The position numbers and the translations under genes are program-made. The notes beneath the pieces are model-generated. The model was given only the letters and a program-made list of their open reading frames with translations. It searched no databases and was not told the DNA's origin. From Elymus sibiricus (taxonomy: Eukaryota > Streptophyta > Magnoliopsida > Poales > Poaceae), in assembly GCA_039707655.1 (NCBI GenBank), contig CM077665.1, positions 81,097,954 through 81,161,953 on the forward strand: 64,000 nucleotides of DNA, given 5' to 3'. Shown here piece after piece: positions 54,567 through 64,000 of this stretch (position 1 is its first letter; each line of letters opens with the position of its first letter).

Positions 54567-56670
54567 TTACCAAGCTAGGCCAAAAGCCTAAGCTTGGGGG
54601 AGTACGTATTTCCACCGACATTACATTCATGTTCACTCATTTCATTCCAGTTGTCTGTGTTCATACTTTTTCATTGTAATATCCATGCTAGATTTGTTTT
54701 CTCGTTTTCTTCTTGTGTGTTTGAAAAACTTTGAGAAAACCCAAAAAATATATTTCCTACTTCTTTTTAGTTTTTCTTTCTAGCTTAGTTTAATTGTTGC
54801 ATCAAAAGAAAACCCAAAAAGATTTCTCGCTTCTTCTTTTACTTGTTGGGAGTTTTCCCGTGTAAATAGTTTTTCTCGTTTTTGGTTTTCTTCTTTGATT
54901 TGCTTTCTTCAAGAAAAAACAAAAACTCCAAAAATATTTCAGTGTGTTTCTCTGAAATTCTTTTCTTTTTACTCGAGTCATACCTAGGAGAAGACCACGA
55001 TGAAATTGTTGAGTGGTTCTCATCTACATTATCGTCTATCTAACAAAGAGCCCATGTTACTTTGTCTTCTCCTCTTGAATAAAATTTTTGCAGATTCCAG
55101 CTTAGTCCACAACATTCTTGCACTATTATTATTTTCCTATTATTCGGTCGTGCAAGTTAAAGGCAATAATGACGACATTTGATGAATTGACTGTGGCAGA
55201 GAAAGGCGGGTATGAACTCAACTTGTTTTTGTTTTTGTAAATATGTTTAACCTAGTATCCCTTGATTCAGCTCATTATGATCAAACATGTTTGCAATGAC
55301 CATTAGAGATTATAGTTGTTCATGCCATGCTTAAGTAGCTAGGAGTGGATAATGATTTATCTTGGGTGTCAACATGCACTAAAATGGTTGTGATGCGGTA
55401 TGATGATATGGTATCCTCCTCCGAATGTTTCAAGTGGCTTGACTTGGCACATGTTCACGCATGTAGTTGAATCAAAACCAACATAGCCTTCATGATATTT
55501 ATGTTCATGGTGTCCATATCCTACTCATGCTAGTATTCAATGTTGATTATATGTAATGCATGTTCCTGACCGTCTTCGCTCTCTAGCTGGCCGCTTCTCA
55601 ATCTAATTGCTAGCCTTCGCCTATGCTAAGCGGGAATACTGCTTGTGCATCAAAACCCTTAAACCAAGTTATGCCAGATGAGTCCACTATATCTACCTAT
55701 ATGCGGTATTACCCTGCCGTTCCAAGTAAATTTGCATGTGCCACCTCTAAAATTCAAATGGACATCTGTTTTGTGTGCCTCGACCGCTCATGGAGCGACA
55801 AGGGGCGGTCAGTATCTTCCATGCTAAGCGGGTTATTCTCATGATGAGTTTTTATTCACTTGTCCTTACACGAGAGGGGCGGTAATAGGGATTCCCAGTC
55901 CCGAAATCAAAAAAATCAAAAATAATTAAACAAAACTCCCCCAGGAATGTTGTTGGTTTGGACGGTACCCGTGGATGCGGCTCGCCGTGGAGTGTGATTG
56001 TTGGTGGAGGGGGAGTAAACCTTTACTTTTACCGCTTGGGAACCGCCGCTAATTTGTTTAGCATGGAAGATATCGATAACTCTTGGTCGTGACATTGACA
56101 GGAAGGGTGTACCTCCCAAAATTATATCTATCTCTGTTTTAAACTTTGAGCTCTGGCACCGCTGCAAATCCATGCTTCCCTCTGCGAAGGGACTATCTAT
56201 TTACTTTTATGTTGAGCCATCACCTTCTCAAATAAGCGCCAGACCTGAGAGCACTATTGTCATCCTCATGCATTGTGTATAGTTCATTATGGGCGCAGCA
56301 TGACTGGATCTTTTCTACCATGAATTACAATGTTTAGTCGCCGCTTGAATTTTGGAGGTGCTCTGCATTTATGTTTTGCGGTCTCAGAAAGGGCTAGCGA
56401 GATACCACTATTGTCATATTGTATCATGATTGTTTTGACAAAATGTTGGCGCTTGAAATATCTTATTATTGCTCGCTAGTTTCTTATGTTATTGCTATGA
56501 GTAAATATAATTTCTAAGAGTTATTGTTGACATGGTTAGTCATAATCTTTGCTGAAAACCTGGGTGCTACTTAAGCATATATATGTAAACAAGAACAAAA
56601 GAGTTCATAAAAGTTTTTCTTTATCACTTTCAGTTTATCAACTGAATTGCTTGAGGACAAGCAAAGGTTT
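54567..56670 (+). other. Element E non-coding internal region
   Basis: No coding frame. It begins with a polypurine-like motif AAGCTTGGGGGAGT at 54590, a copy of the true tract at 56671. Segments near 55780-55910 and 56140-56210 are shared with elements A and C. Confidence 0.6.
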
Positions 56671-56684
56671 AAGCTTGGGGGAGT
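56671..56684 (+). other. Polypurine tract of element E
   Basis: AAGCTTGGGGGAGT directly precedes the right LTR. Confidence 0.8.
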
Positions 56685-58092
56685 TGATACGTCTCCAACG
56701 TATCTACTTTTCCTCACCCTTTTGCCCTTGTTTTGGAATCTAATTTGCATGATTTGAATGGAACTAACCCGGACTGATGCTGTTTTCAGCAGAACTACCA
56801 TGGTGTTGTTTTTGTGCAGAAATAAAAGTTCTCGGAATGGAACGAAACTTTTTGGAGATTTATTTCAGAATAAATAAGAATTATTGGAGCCAAAATCCAC
56901 CGCAGAGGGGGGCCAGGGTGAGCATCACCCACCAGGGCGCGCCAGGCCCCCTGGGCGCGCCCTGGTGGGTTGTGCCCACCTCGTGGCCCAACTTGCCCTA
57001 TCTCCGCCACTATAAATTCCTATTTTCGGAGAAAAAAACCAGGGAGAAAGAATTATCCCGTTTTACGATATGGAGCCGCCGCCACCTCCTGTTCTTCACT
57101 GGGAGGCCAGATCTGGAGCCCGTTTGGGGCTCCGGAGAGGGGAATCTTCGGTCTTCGTCATCACCAACCTTTCTCCATCGCCAATTCCATGATGCTCCCC
57201 ACCGGGAGTGAGTAATTCCTCCATAGGCTTGCTGGTCGGTGAGGAGTTGGATTCATCATGTGATCGAGTTAGTTTTGTTAGGGCTTGATCACTAGTATCC
57301 ATTATGTTCTGATATTGATGTTGCTATGACTTTGCTATGCCTAATGCTTGTCACTAGGGCCCGAGTGCCATGATTTCAGATCTGAACCGTTTATGTTATC
57401 ACCTCTATATCTATGTTCTTGATCCGATCTTTCCTAGTCATATGCACCTATTACGTGTTATGATCCGTCAACCCCATAGTGACAATATTTGGGATACTTC
57501 GCGGTGATGACCGTAGTTTGAAGAGTTCATGTATTCACCATGTGTTAATGCTTTGCTCCGGTTCTCTATTAAAAGGAGGCCTTAATATCCCTTAGTTTCC
57601 TTATGGACCCCGCTGCCACGGGAGGGTAGGACAAAAGATGTCATGCAAGTTCTTTTCCATAAGCACGTATGACTATTTACGGAATACATGCCTACATTAC
57701 ATTGATGAACTGAGCTAGTTATGTATCGCCCTAGTTTATGACTGTTACATGACGAATATTATCCAACGAGTTACCGATCCAGTGCCTACGATCTTTCCAC
57801 TTATTGTTCTTGCTAAGTTACTATTATTGCTGCTGCTATTCCAACTGCTACAAAACTATTGCTACTACTGTTACCGCTACTGTTACTATTGCTACTGCTC
57901 TCAAAACTACCATATTACTGTGCTACTGATCACTCTACTGCAGATATTTAATCTCCAGGTGTGGTTAAATTGACAACTCAACTGCTAATACTCTCATGTA
58001 TTCTTTGGCTCCCCTTGTGTCGAATCTATAAATTTGGGTTGAATACTCTACCCTCGAAAACTGTTGTGATCCCCTATTCTTGTGGGTTATCA
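56685..58092 (+). repeat. Element E right LTR
   Basis: 1408 bp with TATA box near 57009. Followed by target repeat AACAG. Confidence 0.93.
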
Positions 58093-59099
58093 AACAGCCG
58101 CACTATTTGAATACCCTAGCCATCAGATCTGATATATTCCTTGATGCCCCGAAACCCACAACCCATGCCAAGGGCGGGAAGGTGAGCAAGTAATCCCCCC
58201 AATTAGCCTGAATAGGGAACATGTGTTGTTACGATGGGAAAGAAATGTCCAGAAACAATCGCCGTTGATAACATCACCTATGATGTTATGTCCATTTCTC
58301 CATTGTCCTTGCCTAGTCGAAATCTATATAGATTTTGTCAACGGGCTTGGGGATTAGACCACAACCCTTTTCCTTTCACGAGACATGTTAGGGAGCTTCA
58401 ACCGGTAACAGGTTTTTTCATGCATCTCCTTCGAAAAAATAATGCAAACTTTGTATTTTGATGAAATGGAACAAAGTTTCTATTAGGGTTGTTTTGATAA
58501 AATGGAGTGAATTTGTATTTTTGCCTTTTAATTAATTATTTACTAAATATGAAAATAATACCGATGAAGGGCGTGAATGTAGTAGTACGCCATAGGCAAG
58601 GCTAGTGGGCTAGCCCGTACGAAGAACCAATGATGGTCCCTTTCAAGCCGCTTGTCACTTGTAACTCCATTACTAGTGACGGGTGGGGCGCATGTCATGG
58701 AAAACTTGTTACTCATGATGAGTTATCAGTGAGGCCTTCCTACTCGTCATCGATGGGCCTTTGGTCCTTTAATTGATAAGGTCTTCTACTAAAGTGTATT
58801 ACGCGCATCAAGGGGGGCCGAACAAGTGTAAACCATGTGTCCCATGTTCATCTTGAAAACTTGAAGTTACATCCTACTCCCATACAAATATGCGTGCGAC
58901 TACCATGCTGTTGTTAGGTACCTTGGTAAATACCCTCAACGGTTGAATATAGTGGTGATTTATTCGAGAGAAAATAAACATATAAGGTATACAACTATCT
59001 CAATTATATATTATTATTATTATTATTATATATACAAAATATATACATATATGATACAAGTAAAGCATGTTTTGTTACCTTATATTAAACAATATATCA
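58093..59099. other. Unassigned flank between element E and the ABCG gene
   Basis: I see no convincing gene. 58234-58461 is open for 75 codons without recognisable content. TTACTAGTGACGGG near 58671 resembles a subterminal motif of another CACTA group and may be a remnant. A (TTA)n microsatellite lies at about 59008-59029. The last part is probably downstream sequence of the - strand gene. Confidence 0.5.
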
Positions 59100-60545
59100 T
59101 TACACTTTTACTATTAAGGATTTTATCATAGGTTTTGCCACGTCGGAAACCTTTATAATAACTAAGAAAATTACCCTGTAGATAATCACCATTCCAAGTA
59201 ATATCGCAAGATCAACCCACTTCGAGTAGCCTAACTCCACTTGAAAGTTGTTCTTCAGGATATATTGACCAGTGATGACTCCATCAACACCAACAAAATT
59301 TGGAAATACCAAGCCCATGAATTCATTTTTGTACAATCCTTGAGTTGTATACTTGTGGTAGGATATGTAGTAAGTTGGGTACTTCCATATTGGTTTTGGG
59401 AGATCATTTGGAAGCCTGAAGAAACCAGCGTTTAACATTAGTAACCCTTGTACTCCAGATCCCGTGACTATACCCAGGAGAAAATCAGGTACGGTGGCTG
59501 CAACAATCATCATCAAACCTTCAACCAACATTGTGCAAGCCCGTAGAGTTGCAACAAAGAATGAGAAGTGACCTATTCCTCTTTGAAGCCCTGTTAGGTA
59601 ATAAGCAATTGCAGCAGGTAGCACAGAAATGAGGCCCAAGTATATAGTGGATGATAGTGTGTTGGCTATGACAAATTCAGCTACCCCATAGTGTCCACTC
59701 CGCCTTTCTTTCTCGAATATCTATATTTTACAAGCAACCATGTAAGACAAAATCAAAAAAATAAAGTAGATTTGTCAAATAAAGTATAATGTTCCCCACC
59801 TTCATATCCTCGACAAATGATGGAAAAGCTCCGATTGCCATCATTGTCATGAAGGTGGATGTGTACATAAGCATGGATGCCCGTGCCTGAAATAGTCAAG
59901 AAATATAGTGATATTTCATTATTAGTTGTTGTTTTTGTTGCTTTGTCCTATAGATTAGAAATCAACCACTTACTTGGATTGATGCATAATTATGACCAAC
60001 ATTGAAGAAAACTGTCCCAATGGTTAGAAAAAGTCCCATGTAGATAACAAAGCGCAACCAATAATAGCCTATGTCTCTATGCATGTTAATCATTGATCTT
60101 TTGGTTAGGACAACTGATTTGGTCAAGAACGTAGCTTGCCTTTGTTGAAGTACATACTCGCCCTACAAGAACATAAACCATCAAAACATAAAGCATCTGA
60201 GCTAGACATATATAACTCAACCTCAACCAAATGCATCATCTTAGTCTAGATAAAGAAGAACCTGCTTTGTTTGGCTTGCTTCCATTTCAGATCCTAAGAT
60301 AGCGACAGAGCCAGAAGAACCAACCAAAGTTTGGATTACTTTCGCAGCATGTGGTGCATTTACGGTAGATTCTTCCTCAAATTCCTATGCAATTATTCAT
60401 TTTAATTTCATTGGATTGAAAATTTCAAAGAATAAAAAATCTTGAGAGATCAATTTCGTACCTCGAAGTCCATGTTTATCATCCTTAAGAAGTGATCAGA
60501 AGGATTCATCCTTAGCGGGCATGGGAAGCCATTAGCATCAAAGAA
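59100..60545 (-). CDS. ABC transporter G family, half-size (WBC/ABCG11-like), 3' five exons
   Basis: Five exons on the - strand join into about 367 residues: 60462-60545, 60262-60384, 59974-60162, 59800-59886 and 59100-59720. All introns are GT-AG and phase 0. The order is [19 protein letters not shown] (end of the ATP-binding half), a linker, then the ABC2-type membrane domain: [74 protein letters not shown] and [20 protein letters not shown]. It ends at TAA 59100-59102. Such half-transporters pair to export lipids such as cuticular wax and cutin precursors across the plasma membrane. The Walker-containing first half is not found up to 61300, so the gene is truncated or has a long LINE-bearing intron. 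No stop or frameshift is seen in these exons. Confidence 0.88.
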
Positions 60546-61304
60546 CTAAAAGTTAACTAAATGAGCATTGATGTTTTGGTACATAATCTAGATATTATTT
60601 TTCAAGACAAAAGATAACACCTAGCAACAACCCACATCCAACTGAAGGCATCTTATTAATCCACATATGTTTTTGTGCGTGCACGCTCGCGCTCGTGTGT
60701 CTTTTCTTATGGTAGTATATGAGATGTGGGTGTAACTACCCCGGTTGCAGGATTTGTGTATACAAGGACTGAAACCTAGATTGTTTGCTTATGAATACCT
60801 CACAATCAATAATATATTGTAATAGAAAAATGTAATGGTTGCTGAAAATTAGTGTTTATATTGTTCAACAAACTTTATGTAAAAATATATTAAGATGCAT
60901 AGTTTAAAGATGTTTAGAACTTTGATGCCGCCGATGTCAGCTGATTTCCTACCTCATTAACATAGTGAATGTTCTAGCAACCGAACACAGAATAATTCTA
61001 TGAATCTCTAAAATTGAGAAATATGCGTGAGTTGTAAGACTTGTGTGAGCAAGAAGTTTACATGTTTTGGACTCCTACACATAGTATGCATGGGGAGATG
61101 TCATACCCATTGAGGATGTCTGACCCTAATGATTTTCCATACATTCCATTCAGTATACATGGTAGGACCTGGCACCCGAGGGCATTAAGGCATCGAGAAG
61201 CCACGTAGATTAAAGGTCCCTCGCAAGCATACACCGAAATAATAGAACCTTCCAGGGTACACTGTAGTTCTAGAAAACGTTTTAAAAGTAAACTTCATGA
61301 AGAA
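60546..61304. other. Intron or flank upstream of the ABCG exons
   Basis: No exon of the ATP-binding cassette and no named repeat is recognised on either strand. It starts at the splice acceptor CTTTTAG (- strand) of the first visible exon. Confidence 0.5.
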
Positions 61305-64000
61305 TGAGAGGTCTATTCTAGAACAAAAGTGGTCTTCATGACTTGGCTAAGCACCATTTTCTTGCTGAGAGTTCAAGGGATCAAAAGTTGGATTTAATTG
61401 CTCTAATGGAGATCGGTAGACCAGACTTTATTTCTTAGTCCTTTGGCAATATTTTTGACATCATTTATTTTGCATGGTATTTCCTCCCACCTCAGGGAAG
61501 GTCTAGTGATATTTTACCCGTGGTTAATAAGTCTACACTTGACATTAGGAAAATGGAGGTGGGAAAGTAAGCCATTAAGTTTCACCTATGTTCCAAACTT
61601 GATGGCGTTGATTGGGGTTCTGGTGGAGATTTAGGGGATGGGGCAACACGAGCACGCACTCATTTTCCTAGCTGAGTTGGCTCGAATTTCCGAAATGATC
61701 ACATACCAATAATTCTCGGTGGTGGTTTAAATATTATTCGACATCAAGACCAGAAGAACAATGCTAACTTTGATGCTAGATGGCCTTCTATATTTAATGT
61801 TGTAATTGAAAACCTTGACTATGAAGAGATCCCTCATTTAGGACACCAATTACTTGGGCTAATAGTCTAGCCACACCAACACATGAGAAGTTGGACCAAG
61901 TCTTGGCTAGCGTCGAGTGAGAGCAAAATTTTCCCATAGTGATGGTGCTTGTGTTGCAACAAGGAATTTGTAATCATGCGTCCCCTGTTGTGAAATCCAG
62001 TGATGCCAGTCACATGGGGAATAAAAAGGATTTCTCTTTTGAGCTATCATGGTTCAACATGGAAGGTTTTATTGAGACCGTGGACATGAAATGCGAAAAA
62101 GAGACACCTCGTGCCACCAACATAGAGAGGTGATAAAGAAAGATTATTAGAACTTCGATCTATTATACATTAAAGTGGGATTAACTCCTCTCGTTCCGGC
62201 AAAGTGTGTTGCCAAACGAGAAGACAAAGAGAACCTTGCTATGCTCATGTGTGAGGAGGATATCAAATGAGATAGTGTACACAATAAAAATAAATTCTTC
62301 CATTTGATCATGAATGGAAAGCACGGTAAAAAGGAAAAAAAATAAGTTTGAACTAGGAGAGGGTACCATTGTGGGCCAGGAAAAAATTTAAATCATACAT
62401 TACAAATTGCTACAATTAATTGCTTGGACATCCGATGTCCAACTTCGTGTCAATAGATGAGGAGACTATGGAGGATATTCCTCAAATCCTGGAAAGAGAG
62501 TAGTGTGTTGACACCGCCTTTTATAGAAAAGGAGGTGTATGATCACATCTTTCGAATGAAAAGTAATAAAACATTGGGACCAAATAGATTCCTGGTGGAA
62601 TTGTGTTAGAGATATTGGGGCCTAATGTCGTTGTCTTATTCAATGGGAACTTCCAATGGTTCTTAAGTTAAACTACAGAACTATCACATTGCCCCCAAAG
62701 GAGTAGGATGCAATGGGGATTGTGAAAACATGGCCAATCTGTTTGCTTAATGTTAGCTCTGTCTTTTTTCTTACCAAAGTGGGTACAAATAGGCTAAGTA
62801 TGATAGCAAACATTATCGTATGTCCTACTTAGATGACCTTCTTGCCTAGGCGACACGTAATGTAGGGTTGGTTGTCCTTCATGGAACTATTCATGACCTA
62901 CACACTAAAAAGCTTGTCGGAGTTATATGTGGGATTTTGAGAAATCCTATAATAAAGACAAATGTCCTTTCTTACAACAATTTGCGAATGAACGGTTTTG
63001 ATACGAACTTGAGGCGACATGTGGAAACATTTCTATATATTGGGTGGTAGCGTTGGAGTGAAAGTTAATGATGACATCAGTGATTAAATTCAAACCCATA
63101 AGGGTTTGCGGCAAGGGGGTCCTAATTCTCCAACTCACTTCCATATCATAGTTGATCTGATAGCGGTCCTTATAGTGAGGGCTAAGGAGGATGGTCAGGT
63201 TGTTGGGCTCATCCCGCATTTAGTTGACCGTGGTGTCTATTCTCCCGTATGCAAATGACACTATCGTTTTTATGGAACACAATTTGGAAAGTGTAGTAAA
63301 TATGAAAATGATACTATGTGTCCCTGAGCAATTGTCATGGCTAAAAATTAACTTCCACAAGAGTGAAATCTTCTCCTTTGGGCATCCAAAAGAGGAAGAG
63401 CATCATCATAAAAAAACTTTTTGGATATGAGGCAGGTAAGCTCCTGTTTCGGATTCTAATTAACTTTCTAAAGCTTACAAATATAGAGTGGAAGTGCATT
63501 CAAGACTTGAAAAGAACTACGTTGTTGGAAAGGAAAAAAATATGTTCTATGGAGGACGTCTCATCCGTCGACCCTCTACTAACCGACCTACCTACTTTCA
63601 GGGTCTCATTCCTTGAAGTACCACACGAGGCGTGGAAAATACTTGATTATTACAAGTCCAGATTCTTCTGGCATAACGTCGAACATAAAAGTACCACTTG
63701 GAGAAGTCAGATATTCTATGTAGGCCAAAAGACCACGCGGGGCTAGTAATTGATGACCTATAAATTAACAACAAATATTTTCTTAACAAATTGCTATATA
63801 TACTTCTTACATAGGAAGAGGATGTGTGGCTATAGTTGTTATGCACTAAATACCTCCACTCAAAGCCTCCTACCTACATTGCCGAAAGCCTTGCTCTTTT
63901 GGAAGGGCTTGATGAGAGTAAAGTCCACGTTCTTCGGTAGAGGCGTTTTTAAAGTTGGTGATAGTCATGCTACATCTCTCTAGGAGGATACCTAGGTAGG
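61305..64000 (+). mobile_element. Decayed LINE (L1-type non-LTR retrotransposon), 5'-truncated, runs off the right edge
   Basis: Ordered fragments of the LINE second ORF are spread over frames: endonuclease part (GLHDLAKHHFLAESSRDQKL, then IPIILGGGLNIIRHQDQKNN and NFDARWPSIFNVVIENLD), middle part (SFELSWFNMEGF), and reverse transcriptase part (ILPYANDTIVFMEHNLESV, then SWLKINFHKSEIFSFG), where the catalytic YADD reads YAND. The zf-RVT-type C-terminal region follows (SILYSKWLF-like region near 63600-63960, DYYKSRFFWHNVEHK). Stops and frameshifts are dense. The 5' end is not sharply defined. It lies head-to-head with the ABCG exons. Confidence 0.75.

Larger units (their letters stand above)
49271..58092 (+). 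mobile_element. LTR retrotransposon E, gag-protease Athila-lineage Gypsy element (Sabrina/WHAM-like)
   Basis: Perfect AACAG target repeats flank it (49266-49270 and 58093-58097). LTRs of 1393 and 1408 bp begin TGATACGTCTCC and end GGGTTATCA. A tRNA-Asp primer site and a purine tract AAGCTTGGGGGAGT are in the expected places. A gag-protease gene with a C-terminal extension is present but interrupted, and no reverse transcriptase, RNase H or integrase motif is found in the 6-kb interior. I counted about 30 LTR substitutions (about 2%) and an 18-bp indel in a GC-rich palindrome. Confidence 0.93.

Noticed and set aside
54802..55023. 73-codon lysine- and arginine-rich - strand frame
   Set aside because: Derives from T-rich TTTTCTTC repeats in the non-coding part of element E.
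58640..58770. Possible remnant of another CACTA (ACTAGTGACGGG motif)
   Set aside because: Too short and without a terminus or target duplication to support a separate feature.

Overview
The window is intergenic DNA of a large, repeat-filled grass genome, almost certainly a Triticeae species (wheat, Aegilops, barley or rye). Evidence is the BARE1/Angela-type Copia element, Athila-lineage (Sabrina/WHAM-type) Gypsy elements whose LTRs begin TGATACGTCTCC, a Maximus/Sirevirus-type Copia element, a CACTA transposon with TTTAGTCCCGG hairpins and a Ulp1-type second gene, a PIF/Harbinger element and a decayed LINE. Only one piece of an ordinary cellular gene is recognisable: the 3' half of an ABCG transporter at 59100-60545. 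All family names come from sequence memory and motifs, not from a search.

Layout. Positions 1-43621 are the right-hand part of one CACTA element on the + strand: transposase tail (22-899), seven 337-bp tandem units (949-3258), three hairpins and a TATA box (3641-3819), and a multi-exon second gene ending at 43151, then subterminal repeats and the terminal inverted repeat (43621). The second gene is cut by three insertions. Insertion 1 is an Athila-type LTR element A (6169-22473, +), whose left LTR holds the Sirevirus-type element B (6933-16466, -). Insertion 2 is element C (23428-32144, -), which contains solo LTR D (25543-27131) and an abnormal duplicated host segment. Insertion 3 is a complete, very young BARE1/Angela-type element (32563-41672, -).

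Right of the CACTA lie a decayed Gypsy remnant (43622 to about 45600), a 2.2-kb Harbinger element (45853-48082) that split a coding-looking exon on the - strand, an unassigned stretch, a gag-protease Athila-type element E (49271-58092, +), the ABCG gene fragment (59100-60545, -) and a LINE running off the right edge (about 61305-64000, +).

The elements depend on each other. Only the BARE1/Angela copy encodes a full gag-protease-integrase-reverse transcriptase-RNase H set. B keeps gag and an env-like ORF but has no pol; E keeps gag and protease but no reverse transcriptase or integrase; A and C carry only a conserved ORF of unknown function. All would need enzymes from relatives. LTR divergence counted by eye orders the insertions: A about 4%, C about 3%, B and E about 2%, BARE1/Angela about 0.1%.
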